64,000 bases of DNA, from positions 62,001-126,000 of the forward strand of contig CAXVYS010000009.1 of NCBI GenBank assembly GCA_963422675.2, written 5' to 3'. Below are positions 17,858 through 27,285 of this stretch, piece after piece (within the stretch, counting starts at the first letter, position 1; the number at the start of each line of letters is the position of its first letter). The translations under genes were made by a program, and so were the position numbers. Under the pieces are notes generated by a model. That model had not been told where the DNA came from and searched no databases. It saw only the letters and a list, made by a program, of their open reading frames with translations. This DNA is from UBA4416 sp963422675 (GTDB taxonomy: Bacteria; Bacteroidota; Bacteroidia; B-17B0; Aurantibacillaceae).

Positions 17858-19441
17858 TTAATTTTTTGGATTTAAAATAATTTTCCCACAATTTTCAGTT
17901 GCACCAATAGTTACTTTATAAGTATATATACCGGGAGACGCAGAGCCTCCATCCGAATTTTTTCCGTCCCATTCGTAGGCATAAATGCCGGGAGTTTCCA
18001 TTTTTGAGGAGAGAGTCATAATTTTTTGTCCCATGATATTGTAAATAGAAACTGTTACATATTCGGTAGAAAATAATTCGTAAGCAATGGTGAGTTTATC
18101 CTGAAATGGATTGGGATATGTAACAACATTGGTTTTATAAGGGCTTCTTTCATAGATCCCATTAGGTAAGCTAAACAATGTGTCAACATCCAGAATGGAT
18201 TTAATATCGATAGTTTCATCACCCGGTTGGTAAAGCGCCCACATCAATCCATCAAATACCATTTCGTTGGAGGTACTCAAGCCTGCACTTACCGTAACCG
18301 GGCTGGGGTTGTTAGGGTTAGCAGTGGTATTATCAAAAACATGTTTCCCATACAAAGTATAACCGGCAGGTATTTTCAACAAGCTTTTAAAAGTATAAAA
18401 TCCCTGCCATTCGAAATCCCATTTATTAATGCGGCATAAGGGGATAGTTGTAGTGCCGTTGGAGGCATAATTTTCGATGCTTTTACAGATTTTGTGTGAA
18501 TGAGGGAAGATGGAATAAGCAGAGATGTCTGCCGTTATGCCTCCTGAGTTTGGATACTGTGCAGAAACGGTACCGGTTGTATTGGCCGGAATACTGAATC
18601 CCCAATTTTGTATAGGGGTGCCGGCATAAATTTGCCGTACACCCGTTGTGTTTACCGCGTAGAAAAATATCCTTATCTGCGTAGCGTCTGTTTGCCCTGC
18701 TGTGCCCGCAGGATAGTGCATTTGCAGTACTATTTTAGAACCTGCTTTTATCGTAATACCAAATTTTGCCGGAGCTACTCCCGGAAAAACCGTTGGGGGG
18801 GCACCGGGAGCGTAGGCTCCTAAACTAAAATCTCCGGGAATAGTAAAGCATCCGCCTGATATATCGGTAGAAGTAGTTCCTAAAGTATCCACATTAATAA
18901 CCGCATGATGAACAATAGATGCATTGCCCGGGATCACCTCATAAGCCCTTAAAATCCTGTTTTGTAGTAAGCCCGTTGGTAAAGAAAAACAAACGTATTT
19001 ATCAGTAGTACTAGCATTACTGGTATAGGTGGGAATGGTTAAAATAAGATCCGGCGTTCCGTTTAATTGTGTTGTAGCATAATGAGGAACGGGAGGTGCC
19101 AAAGTAGTATCTCCGGCAGGGGCTCCGGCAGTAATCCAGTTTAAAATTTTTGTTTTTTCGGAAAGCGTAATAATGCGTTCATGGTCGAACCTGGAATAAG
19201 TTGTGTCGGGCGACCATGGTGGCATTTTGTTATTTTGAAGATCATAAGTGATCAGTGATTTATAGGTTGCAATAGAGCTGTAATAAGTGAAAGAAGGAAA
19301 AATTTTCCCCTGATGATGGCAGGAAGTACAACGCTGAATAAAAATGGGGGCAACATCTTTATAAATTAATTGAGCATCAGCACTTTGGTGAAATGCCAAT
19401 AAAACAATCATAATGCAAAGTATTTTTTTTAGCATGATCAA
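17858..19441 (-). CDS. Secreted cytochrome c / copper type II monooxygenase-like protein with T9SS tail
   Basis: The 527-residue protein starts with a signal peptide (residues 1-23). A c-type haem motif CTSCH lies at 38-42, with Met73 in KMPPW as probable axial ligand. The middle resembles the ascorbate-dependent copper monooxygenase fold: HH at 178-179, LQMHY with His242, HSH at 314-316 and NEM with Met394. These fit the CuA three-histidine and the CuB His-x-His plus Met sites of PHM and dopamine beta-hydroxylase. The last 85 residues, from YPNPF through GIYTYKV, are a type A T9SS sorting domain. It is probably exported and attached to the cell surface. The substrate is unknown. It has no operon partner. 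Confidence 0.8.
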   Translation of the reverse strand: MIMLKKILCIMIVLLAFHQSADAQLIYKDVAPIFIQRCTSCHHQGKIFPSFTYYSSIATYKSLITYDLQNNKMPPWSPDTTYSRFDHERIITLSEKTKILNWITAGAPAGDTTLAPPVPHYATTQLNGTPDLILTIPTYTSNASTTDKYVCFSLPTGLLQNRILRAYEVIPGNASIVHHAVINVDTLGTTSTDISGGCFTIPGDFSLGAYAPGAPPTVFPGVAPAKFGITIKAGSKIVLQMHYPAGTAGQTDATQIRIFFYAVNTTGVRQIYAGTPIQNWGFSIPANTTGTVSAQYPNSGGITADISAYSIFPHSHKICKSIENYASNGTTTIPLCRINKWDFEWQGFYTFKSLLKIPAGYTLYGKHVFDNTTANPNNPSPVTVSAGLSTSNEMVFDGLMWALYQPGDETIDIKSILDVDTLFSLPNGIYERSPYKTNVVTYPNPFQDKLTIAYELFSTEYVTVSIYNIMGQKIMTLSSKMETPGIYAYEWDGKNSDGGSASPGIYTYKVTIGATENCGKIILNPKN

Positions 19442-19640
19442 TAGGTTTAATTAAAGTTAGTTAAACTATTCATTAAAAAAAATAGAAGAGGGCTTATTGG
19501 GGTAGAATTAACAGATATGGCCGTTTTGAAATACTTTAACCGCCCTTAAGGTAACGTTTACCGCCCGCACCCATTCCTTAACCTAATTCCCATTGCGGGA
19601 GCTTTTTAACTGTTGTATGTTTGATGAAAATTTAGAAAGA

Positions 19641-20447
19641 ATGGAAAATAAGGATATAAATACGGAGCACGAGCAGATGTGGAAGAAAAGTGAACAATCA
19701 CACAGAAGAGGGAAATTATTCGGAGGATTTTTAATAGTAATAGCAGGTTCCTTATTTTTGGCTAAAGAATTGGGAGCAGAAATTCCTCAATGGATCTTTA
19801 CCTGGAAAATGTTTTTAATAGCAGTGGGGTTAATCATAGCCGTTAAACATAAATTTATGCACCCGGCATGGCTTATCTTAGTTTTAGTGGGCGGAGCGTT
19901 TTTACTAACGGATCTTTATCCCGGGATGAGTATCAGGCCTTTTTTGTGGCCGGTGTTAATTATCCTGTTTGGATTGTTTATCATCTTTAAGCCTCGCAGA
20001 CGTAGAAGAGACCACTGGAAAAAATGGCATGACAGACACCATCGCCAACATCGTCGTGAGTACAGAAACGAATGTTTTGTAGATGCGGAAGCAACATCTA
20101 CCACGGAAGATGTATTGGATTACACAACATTTATGGGAGCTGTAAAAAAGAATGTTCTCACCAAAAATTTCAAAGGAGGTGATATCACCATCATTTTTGG
20201 AGGAGCAGAGATCAACTTATTACAAGCAGATTTTGAAAATACGGCAACCCTTGAATTAACCTGTGTATTTGCAGGAGCCAAGTTAATTGTACCGGCAAAT
20301 TGGGAAATTAATTCAGAGCTTGTTTCTGCCTTTGGCAGTGTAGAAGACAAAAGACCTGTGCAGCCAAAAACACTTGAAGGAAATACCAAAACACTGATCT
20401 TAAAAGGAACAGTATTTTTTGGAGGAATCGATATTAAAAGTTACTAA
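19641..20447 (+). CDS. LiaF-like membrane protein
   Basis: The N-terminal third has four short hydrophobic segments (from GKLFGGFLIVIAGSLFLA to LWPVLIILFGLFIIF), as in the DUF5668/LiaF N-terminal domain. A very basic Arg/His-rich linker follows. The C-terminal 100 residues contain VFAGAKLIVP and FGSVEDKRPV, the beta-helical LiaF C-terminal repeat. In Firmicutes LiaF restrains a LiaS-type kinase. The start at 19641 gives 268 residues and has agaaaga just upstream; ATG 19617 or TTG 19593 are alternatives. It heads a four-gene run with a LytS/LytTR pair, so a sensory-modulator role is plausible. Confidence 0.78.
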   Translation: MENKDINTEHEQMWKKSEQSHRRGKLFGGFLIVIAGSLFLAKELGAEIPQWIFTWKMFLIAVGLIIAVKHKFMHPAWLILVLVGGAFLLTDLYPGMSIRPFLWPVLIILFGLFIIFKPRRRRRDHWKKWHDRHHRQHRREYRNECFVDAEATSTTEDVLDYTTFMGAVKKNVLTKNFKGGDITIIFGGAEINLLQADFENTATLELTCVFAGAKLIVPANWEINSELVSAFGSVEDKRPVQPKTLEGNTKTLILKGTVFFGGIDIKSY

Positions 20448-20480
20448 TCAATTATTTATAACCATCAAAATATAACCACT

Positions 20481-20828
20481 ATGCAACGTTATTTAGCAAA
20501 ACTCATGTTCAATATCAATATTGATAATGGGAACCACGATTCGCAATTTGATGAACAGGTAAGGGTCATCGAATCTCACAGTATGGAAGATGCCTTCCAC
20601 AAAGCCCGCGCTATGGGTAAAAAAGAAGAAGAAACATTTGTGAACAAAGATAATAAACTGGTTCACTGGAAATTTATTGATGTGGCCGATATGTATTCAT
20701 TGGACACGTTAAAAGACGGTGAACAGGTATACTCAAGCACTCACGAGAAAACCGATACAACTTCTTTTATTAATTATATCAGGCAAAAAGCTATGGTTAT
20801 TCAGGCAAAAAACTTAACCTTTGTATAA
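20481..20828 (+). CDS. DUF4288-like protein
   Basis: A 115-residue cytoplasmic protein. The pattern of an N-terminal strand (YLAKLMFNI), an IESHSMEDAFHKARAMGK helix, VHWKFIDVADMY and GEQVYSS resembles the DUF4288 family, whose function is unknown. It sits 33 bases after the LiaF-like gene, and its stop is 6 bases before the TTG start of the kinase gene, so it is almost certainly co-transcribed with them. Confidence 0.7.
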   Translation: MQRYLAKLMFNINIDNGNHDSQFDEQVRVIESHSMEDAFHKARAMGKKEEETFVNKDNKLVHWKFIDVADMYSLDTLKDGEQVYSSTHEKTDTTSFINYIRQKAMVIQAKNLTFV

Positions 20829-20834
20829 GCCTGT

Positions 20835-21878
20835 TTGAAAAATACCATACGATATTCAAAGGTCCAGATCCTACTGCTCTATTTAGGGTGGTGGGCTTTC
20901 TGGTCGTTTACACAAGCCTGCGTGTTGCATCGTTTAGGCCTGAACTGGAACCATTCGGTTATTGATGCTGTAGTTTCAAATGCGTTGTTAGGTGTATTCG
21001 CCTTTGCCATCATAGCCATCTTTTATTACTACCAACCTGGTACTACCAATAGAATTTACAGGTTTATCTTTGCATTAGGGCTCACTATTTTTTATTGCGT
21101 ATTACTGCGGTTTGTATTAACGTTTATTGTTACCTCCGATACGGTTTACGCTACTTTTTTATTAAACTCCATGCCGGTAAGGTTTATCATTTCTTTTTTA
21201 GTATTGTGTTTTGTGACCTTATTAAACTGGATGTGGAGTATCTTAAAAGATCAAAAAGAACAGGAACAACGTAGAAATACAGCGGAACAATTAGTGAAAG
21301 ATGCAGAGCTGGCAAAACTCCGACAACAACTTCAGCCACACTTTTTATTTAATAGTTTAAACTCCATCAGTGCATTGGCAGGTACAAAGCCTAACGAGGC
21401 CCGTAAAATGATTCAACAGTTATCTGATTTTTTACGCGGTACTTTAAAAAAAGATGAGAAGGAGTGTGTGGCTTTACAAGAAGAACTGGAACATTTGAAA
21501 TTGTATTTGGAAATCGAAAAAGTACGTTTCGGTCACCGTTTAAATATTGAAATGAATTTTGATGAAACGATCTTATCTTCCCCCATTCCCCCTTTGTTGT
21601 TACAGCCTATTGTAGAGAATGCCATTAAGTTTGGTTTATACGATACAGTAGATGAAATTACGATCAGCGTTTCTTCGTATTTAAAGGATGGCTTACTGCA
21701 TATACAGGTAAAAAATCCTTTCGACAGCGAAACACAGGTTGCAAACCAGGGAACAGGGTTTGGTTTAAGTTCTATACAGCGCCGCTTATTTTTATTATAT
21801 GCACGTAATGATTTAATGCTTATCGAGAAAAAAGAAAATCAGTTTATTACTACCTTAAGAATACCACTGGCAAAATGA
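20835..21878 (+). CDS. LytS/YehU-type sensor histidine kinase
   Basis: The first 145 residues contain four hydrophobic segments and no obvious ligand domain. The His_kinase domain has KLRQQLQPHFLFNSLNSIS with the phospho-acceptor His169. The HATPase part has QPIVENAIKFGL (N box) and GTGFGLSSIQRR (G box). The length is 347 residues from a TTG start at 20835; no nearby ATG would keep the first helix. Its stop overlaps the start of the response-regulator gene by 4 bases (ATGA). Confidence 0.92.
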   Translation: MKNTIRYSKVQILLLYLGWWAFWSFTQACVLHRLGLNWNHSVIDAVVSNALLGVFAFAIIAIFYYYQPGTTNRIYRFIFALGLTIFYCVLLRFVLTFIVTSDTVYATFLLNSMPVRFIISFLVLCFVTLLNWMWSILKDQKEQEQRRNTAEQLVKDAELAKLRQQLQPHFLFNSLNSISALAGTKPNEARKMIQQLSDFLRGTLKKDEKECVALQEELEHLKLYLEIEKVRFGHRLNIEMNFDETILSSPIPPLLLQPIVENAIKFGLYDTVDEITISVSSYLKDGLLHIQVKNPFDSETQVANQGTGFGLSSIQRRLFLLYARNDLMLIEKKENQFITTLRIPLAK

Positions 21879-22618
21879 AAATTATAATTATCGATGATGA
21901 ACCGCTGGCACGTATGGTTGTAGCGGAATACCTTCAGTCGCATGAAGGAGTAGAAGTAGTTGCCGAGTGCAATGACGGATTCCAGGGAGTGAAGGCCATT
22001 GTGCAACACAAGCCTGATCTGATTTTTTTAGATATACAAATGCCGAAGATCAACGGCTTTGAAATGCTGGAATTATTGGATACGATTCCATCTGTTATTT
22101 TTGCAACGGCCTTTGACGAATACGCTATTAAAGCCTTTGAGTCAAACGCCGTGGATTACCTTTTAAAACCCTTCAGTAAAGAGAGATTTGATCTGGCTAT
22201 CGAAAAATATAAATCGAAAAGCACGACTTCTGTTTCTTCTGAAAAAAATATACAAAATCTTTTAGAAAACCCTACCAAACAACCCGATGATAAAAATCGT
22301 ATTGTTGTAAAAAATGGCAGTGATATTCGCATTGTACCCGTGCAGGATGTGATGTACATTGAAGCGTATGATGATTATGTAAAGCTTTTCACAAAGGATA
22401 CGTATTACCTCAAAAAGAAAACCATGAGTTATTACGAGCAGGTGCTGGACAGCGACAAATTTTTCAGAACCCACCGCTCCTATATTATCAATCTACAGGA
22501 GCTTACTAAAATTGAGCCTCTTGAAAAAAATACCTATATCGCCATTTTAAAGAATGGAAAAAAAGTTCCGCTAAGCCGCACGGGTTATACAAAGCTAAAA
22601 GAAATGCTGGGCGTTTAA
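21875..22618 (+). CDS. LytTR-family response regulator
   Basis: The receiver domain covers residues 1-115, with acidic residues DDE at 7-9, phospho-acceptor Asp53 (FLDIQMP), a Thr/Ala signature (ATAFDEYAIKAF) and Lys in LLKPF. The C-terminal LytTR DNA-binding domain starts near residue 145 (RIVVKNGSDIRIVPVQDVMY) and includes FFRTHRSYIINL. It overlaps its partner kinase gene by 4 bases. The probable targets are its own operon and envelope genes; no binding-site pair was identified with confidence. Confidence 0.94.
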   Translation: MKIIIIDDEPLARMVVAEYLQSHEGVEVVAECNDGFQGVKAIVQHKPDLIFLDIQMPKINGFEMLELLDTIPSVIFATAFDEYAIKAFESNAVDYLLKPFSKERFDLAIEKYKSKSTTSVSSEKNIQNLLENPTKQPDDKNRIVVKNGSDIRIVPVQDVMYIEAYDDYVKLFTKDTYYLKKKTMSYYEQVLDSDKFFRTHRSYIINLQELTKIEPLEKNTYIAILKNGKKVPLSRTGYTKLKEMLGV

Positions 22619-22739
22619 CAGACTTGTTATTACTTCATAAATGGTCTGTACTTATCTACAGAATTGTTTTTGTTTGCGTTCCATTTTATTGAACTGATTT
22701 ATACGAATCAAAATGGTGAATGAACTATCTTATGACGGA

Positions 22740-23960
22740 TTAAGATCTCTTGATACTTTTAATGTTTGGTAAAAAACCGGTGATAATTCCCAGCAATGGC
22801 AAAAACGCACAAATATTGAACACATACGCGATACTCGTTTTATCGGCCAGGTGACCCAGTAGGGCTGAACCTATACCGGCAATACCAAAAGCAAATCCAA
22901 AAAATAAACCGGAGATCATACCTACTTTACCGGGGAGTAATTCCTGGGCATACACTAATATTGCCGAAAAAGCAGAGGCCATAATAATGCCAATGATAAC
23001 CGATAAAATACTGGTCCAGAATAAATCAACATGAGGCAATAGCAAGGTAAACGGCGCAATGCCTAATATGGAAACCCAGATAATTATTTTTCTTCCAAAT
23101 TTGTCACCTAAGGGGCCACCAAGGAAAGTGCCTGCTGCAACCGACGCTAAAAATAAGAATAAATGAAACTGGGATTCCGAGACCGTTAAATGAAATTTAT
23201 CCATCAGGTAAAATGTAAAATAACTGGTAATACTTGTTAAGTAAAAATATTTGGAGAAAATAAGGATCAGTAAAATAACAATGGAAAGAATGATCTTACT
23301 TTTTGGGAGATCCTGGCGTTGTTCGTGAGAAGTGAATTTCCCCTGCGATCTTAACACTAAATGCCCCTTGTACCAATTCCCAACTTTTATTAAGACGATC
23401 ATTCCTAAAATGGCCGCAATAATAAACCAGAGAATATAAAACTGTCCATGAGGAATCACAATGAGAGCAACCAACAAGGGCCCTATGGCACTTCCTGAAT
23501 TGCCACCCAATTGAAAAATAGATTGGGCCAGGCCACGTTTGCCACCTGAGGCATAAAAGGCCACTTTAGAAGCTTCGGGATGAAAAATAGAAGAGCCTAT
23601 GCCTACAAAACCTACTGCTAAAAGAATAGAATAAAACCCTGAAGAAACCGTTAACAGAACAATTCCCATAAATGTAAACGCCATTCCAACGGCAAATGAA
23701 TAGGGCTTTGGGCGTTTATCGGTGTAATTTCCTACAAAGGGTTGAAGTAAAGAAGCTGTTAACTGAAACGTAAAGGTGATCCAACCGATTTGAGAAAAAG
23801 TTAAATGATAATTTTCCTTTACCATCGGGTAGATAGATGGAATGACTGACTGAAGCAGGTCATTTAATAAATGCGCAAAACAAATGGAAAATAAAATGGG
23901 ATAAACGGTTCCGGAAATTGCCGTGGTGTTTTGCTCCGTGGTTTTTATAGTTGACTGCAT
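22740..23960 (-). CDS. fsr: MFS exporter of the fosmidomycin-resistance family
   Basis: A 12-helix drug:H+ antiporter of 406 residues. Similarity to E. coli Fsr is clear in FAHLLNDLLQSVIPSIYP, FTFQLTASLLQPFVGNYTDK, VGIGSSIFHPEASKVA and GLAQSIFQLGGNSGSAIGP. Fsr exports fosmidomycin in E. coli; the natural substrate is unknown. It is the first of a run of minus-strand single genes; the gap to mqo is 87 bases. Confidence 0.9.
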   Translation of the reverse strand: MQSTIKTTEQNTTAISGTVYPILFSICFAHLLNDLLQSVIPSIYPMVKENYHLTFSQIGWITFTFQLTASLLQPFVGNYTDKRPKPYSFAVGMAFTFMGIVLLTVSSGFYSILLAVGFVGIGSSIFHPEASKVAFYASGGKRGLAQSIFQLGGNSGSAIGPLLVALIVIPHGQFYILWFIIAAILGMIVLIKVGNWYKGHLVLRSQGKFTSHEQRQDLPKSKIILSIVILLILIFSKYFYLTSITSYFTFYLMDKFHLTVSESQFHLFLFLASVAAGTFLGGPLGDKFGRKIIIWVSILGIAPFTLLLPHVDLFWTSILSVIIGIIMASAFSAILVYAQELLPGKVGMISGLFFGFAFGIAGIGSALLGHLADKTSIAYVFNICAFLPLLGIITGFLPNIKSIKRS

Positions 23961-24047
23961 AACGAGGCCAAAGATACTTATTTAGTAATGAATTATACCT
24001 ACCTGCCCGGTCAAAATACAATAATCTATTTCAGGAGTTTTATAAAA

Positions 24048-25562
24048 TTATGCAGGAACTTTGCTTTCAATAAATTTTAAATGAAGCGTTTTGCTTGTCC
24101 ATTCTTTTGACTGGTTACATAAGGCTTCATCCTTTGCCAACGATTTTCCAAAAGTTGGAATGATCTGTTTTAATTTGTTTTGCCATTCATCGGAAGCAAT
24201 TTCTTTCGCAAAACATTTTTTCAAAACATCCAGCATAATAGGTGCGGAGGTAGATGCTCCGGGAGATGCGCCCAATAAGGCCGCTAAAGAACCATCTCCG
24301 GCACTCACTATCTCTGTGCCAAATTCTAGTACACCGCCTTCTTCTTCATCTTTTTTAATAACCTGCACCCGTTGTCCTGCCACAACTAATTCCCAATCCT
24401 GCATGTTGGCTTCCGGAAAATACTCTTTCAACGCTTCAAAACGTTCTTCGTCAGACTGGCTGGCTTGTTTAATTAAATATTTTGTCAAAGGTAAATTGTG
24501 AATCCCTGCAGAAAGCATAGGCACTAAATTATCTAATTCCAGTGAGGTTGCCAGATCCCAGTAAGAACCTTTCTTTAAAAATTTTGTAGAGAAACCTGCA
24601 TAAGGCCCAAATAATAAAGCTTTTTTCCCATCGATCATACGTGTATCCAAATGCGGCACCGACATTGGCGGAGAGCCAACACTTGCTTTACCATATACTT
24701 TTGCAGCATGCCTTTCAATTACTTTCGGATTATTGCAACGCAACCATTGGCCGCTTACAGGGAACCCGCCAAAGCCTTCTGCTTCCTTAATATTTGATTT
24801 TTCCAATAAAGGCAATGAGCCACCACCTGCGCCAATAAAGACAAATTTAGTGGTCAGTTCTTTTTTCTCTTGCTTACCAAGATCTTTTACTTTAACCGTC
24901 CAGGTGCCATTATCATTTTTTGCAAGATCTCTTATTTCATGATTTAAGTGTAATGTTACGCCATCCAATGTTTGGAGATAATCGAACAATGCTTTGGTTA
25001 ATGCTCCGAAATTCACATCCGTTCCGGTTTCTATTCTGGTGGCGGCTACTTCGCTTCCGGGATCACGGCCTTCCATCACCAATGGCATCCATTCTTCCAG
25101 TTGAGGCCATTTCTCGGAGTATTGCATACCTGCAAACAGGGGTTGGTTTTTTAAAGCTTCAAAGCGTTTTCGTAAATAAAATACATTATCGCCACCCCAC
25201 ACAAAACTCATGTGAGGAATATTTTTAATAAAGGATTCAGGGGATTTAATAGCTTTTTTCTCTACCAGGTACGACCAGAATTGTCGCGATATTTCAAATG
25301 ATTCTGCAATTTTTAATGCTTTGGAAATATCAATACTACCATCCTCTAACTGGGGTGTGTAATTTAATTCGCAAAACGCGGAGTGTCCTGTTCCTGCATT
25401 GTTCCAGGCATCCGAACTTTCTTCCGCAATTTTATCCAGACGTTCAAATATTTCTATGGTCCATTCCGGTTTAAGCTCTTTTAAAAATACACCAAGTGTG
25501 GCGCTCATAATTCCACCGCCGATTAAAACGACATCGGGTTGTTTTGAGATTGATTTTTCCAT
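24048..25562 (-). CDS. mqo: Malate:quinone oxidoreductase
   Basis: Mqo is a membrane-associated FAD enzyme that oxidises malate to oxaloacetate and reduces quinone, replacing or bypassing soluble malate dehydrogenase. The dinucleotide-binding loop VVLIGGGIMSATLGVFLKEL is near residues 11-30, and family blocks SDAWNNAGTGHSAFCELNYT and ETGTDVNFGALTK follow. The length from the start at 25562 is 504 residues, typical for the family; a start at 25610 would add 16 atypical residues. It feeds the same quinone pool as the nuo complex. Confidence 0.95.
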   Translation of the reverse strand: MEKSISKQPDVVLIGGGIMSATLGVFLKELKPEWTIEIFERLDKIAEESSDAWNNAGTGHSAFCELNYTPQLEDGSIDISKALKIAESFEISRQFWSYLVEKKAIKSPESFIKNIPHMSFVWGGDNVFYLRKRFEALKNQPLFAGMQYSEKWPQLEEWMPLVMEGRDPGSEVAATRIETGTDVNFGALTKALFDYLQTLDGVTLHLNHEIRDLAKNDNGTWTVKVKDLGKQEKKELTTKFVFIGAGGGSLPLLEKSNIKEAEGFGGFPVSGQWLRCNNPKVIERHAAKVYGKASVGSPPMSVPHLDTRMIDGKKALLFGPYAGFSTKFLKKGSYWDLATSLELDNLVPMLSAGIHNLPLTKYLIKQASQSDEERFEALKEYFPEANMQDWELVVAGQRVQVIKKDEEEGGVLEFGTEIVSAGDGSLAALLGASPGASTSAPIMLDVLKKCFAKEIASDEWQNKLKQIIPTFGKSLAKDEALCNQSKEWTSKTLHLKFIESKVPA

Positions 25563-25631
25563 GCAGTAAAGATTATAAAAATATAACTTTGAAACCCAAT
25601 ATATTAACAAACTTTTTGCTTAATGTTTCCC

Positions 25632-26714
25632 TCAGCTCCGGTCGGTTTTGTCGGGTGTTATTTCAACAATGGCAGTATCATGATCAGAGGACGTATTTAA
25701 ATAATTTCTTTCATACATTTTTACCAGTAATATAAAAAAGGAGATGAGGAAAGGCCCCATTACCAGGCCAATTAACCCAAACATAGGTATCCCTATAATA
25801 ACACCTATGATCGTAATTAAGGGATGTGTATCGGCTATTTTTTTAGAAATAAACTGACGAAGGAAATTGTCGACTAACGTCACTAAAACTCCACCCCAGA
25901 TGAGGATGCCGATTCCTGCAAAATTATTACCGGACGATAGTTCAATAATTGCGGCCGGTACAAAAATAATAGGTGCACCAACAACAGGCAGGAAACATAC
26001 AAAAACAGAAACAATACCCCAGAAAACAGGATCCGGTATTCCAAAAATGAGAAAACCAACGGCCACAATAACCCCCTGGCTTAAACCGATAAGGCCTTGT
26101 CCGAGAATATTTGATAAAGTAATGTTTTTAAATTCAGTTCCGAATTGGATGCTGTGTTCGTTATCAAACGGTAAATATTTGAATAAAGTTTCTTCAAACT
26201 TTTTGTGTGATTTAAACATGAAAAATAACGTGAAATATAAGATGATAAGCGTAATGAAAATATTTAAAGCACTATTCACAAAAACCGAAAAAGCGTTGAG
26301 CGCCCATTTGGAAATATCATTGATACCATTTTTAATCATTTCTTTTATATCGAAAGAAGAGCCTGTGTAATCGTGTACTTTGTTAATGATGTTGGTAAGC
26401 AATTCGGGATGTTGCTGGAAACCTGCCAGTTTATTGATTACCATCACACTTAAGCCCAGGAGAGGAAGTACAATAATTAGAAAAGAAACAGCTAATACCA
26501 TAATAGCACTCCAGGATGTATTGAACTGTTTTTTTTGAACGAAGAACAAAAACAAAGGCCTGAACAAAGTATAAAGGATAACCGCCGAGAGAAGTGCCGT
26601 AAAAATGCGAAGTGCAGAAAAGAATAAAAGAATTCCAACCAACGAAATTAATACTAATACAATGTGCTTACTTTGAGAAGTAGAATAGATGGATTTTTTA
26701 GGTTGACTGATCAT
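25632..26714 (-). CDS. AI-2E family transporter (UPF0118)
   Basis: A 360-residue integral membrane protein with about eight helices. The arrangement is two N-terminal helices, a long soluble segment with LAGFQQHPELLTN, then helices with LIGLSQGVIVAVGFLIFGIP and VGAPIIFVPAAI. Family members include autoinducer-2 exporters and Na+/H+ antiporters, so the substrate cannot be told. It lies 12 bases after the small secreted-protein gene at 26726 and may share its transcript. Confidence 0.85.
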   Translation of the reverse strand: MISQPKKSIYSTSQSKHIVLVLISLVGILLFFSALRIFTALLSAVILYTLFRPLFLFFVQKKQFNTSWSAIMVLAVSFLIIVLPLLGLSVMVINKLAGFQQHPELLTNIINKVHDYTGSSFDIKEMIKNGINDISKWALNAFSVFVNSALNIFITLIILYFTLFFMFKSHKKFEETLFKYLPFDNEHSIQFGTEFKNITLSNILGQGLIGLSQGVIVAVGFLIFGIPDPVFWGIVSVFVCFLPVVGAPIIFVPAAIIELSSGNNFAGIGILIWGGVLVTLVDNFLRQFISKKIADTHPLITIIGVIIGIPMFGLIGLVMGPFLISFFILLVKMYERNYLNTSSDHDTAIVEITPDKTDRS

Positions 26715-26725
26715 ATTAATTTAAT

Positions 26726-27016
26726 TTACTCAGGTTTTGAAAGGGTATTTACTTCAGTATCTCTGTGAATTACTTTTCCATTGACATCGTAAATGATAAT
26801 TCCTTTACTGTTGTTTTTAGGATCGGCATAAATTGCTTTATAGTTTTTATCGTCCATTTCCCATTTAGCCTGTAAGGTAGGGAATTCTGTTGTAAATGTA
26901 TTCTTAACAATTTCAGGAACACTACCCAATGTTAAGGTAGTTGTTTTAGAGGATGTTTGTGCTACTGTTGAATGCATTCCGCATACTATACAGAGCAGAA
27001 TAAGCAGAGTTTTCAT
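26726..27016 (-). CDS. Small periplasmic PepSY-like protein
   Basis: The 96-residue product has a signal peptide (residues 1-19, MKTLLILLCIVCGMHSTVA). The mature part, with VPEIVKNTFTTEFPTLQAKW and a YDVNGKVIHRDTEV strand pair, resembles PepSY-like/beta-lactamase-inhibitor-like small proteins common in Bacteroidota. The assignment rests on pattern only. It is upstream of the AI-2E family gene on the same strand. Confidence 0.6.
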   Translation of the reverse strand: MKTLLILLCIVCGMHSTVAQTSSKTTTLTLGSVPEIVKNTFTTEFPTLQAKWEMDDKNYKAIYADPKNNSKGIIIYDVNGKVIHRDTEVNTLSKPE

Positions 27017-27241
27017 AGCCTTTTTTTAATAATTCAAGAAATTTGTATGCCAATAGCATTCGACAAAGGCCCGGAATTTTCTGCGCCGGAAGCTGTTTCG
27101 AAAGCCTAGTAACAAGAGCTTCGAAATAAGTGTGGAAAATAATCGGCATTTTTTAAGGTGTCGTTTTCAGAAATAAAATTTTGAAGATCAAAACATCCGT
27201 TTTGCAGATAAATCAACCCAAATGACATAATACAATTTTAA

Positions 27242-27253
27242 GAAAGCGCTTTC
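27242..27253. promoter_or_regulatory. 12-bp perfect palindrome upstream of the ABC/LytTR operon
   Basis: GAAAGCGCTTTC is self-complementary with a central CG, the shape of operators bound by LacI-family regulators. It lies 33 bases before the ABC ATPase start codon. No LacI-family gene is in the window. Confidence 0.4.
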
Positions 27254-27285
27254 CTGCATAACTTCACAGTAAATAAAGAGATTAC

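Noticed and set aside
24091..24501. 136-codon frame antisense to mqo
   Set aside because: It lies fully inside the well-supported mqo gene, and its translation has no family likeness or exported/structural features. It is a shadow of the real frame.
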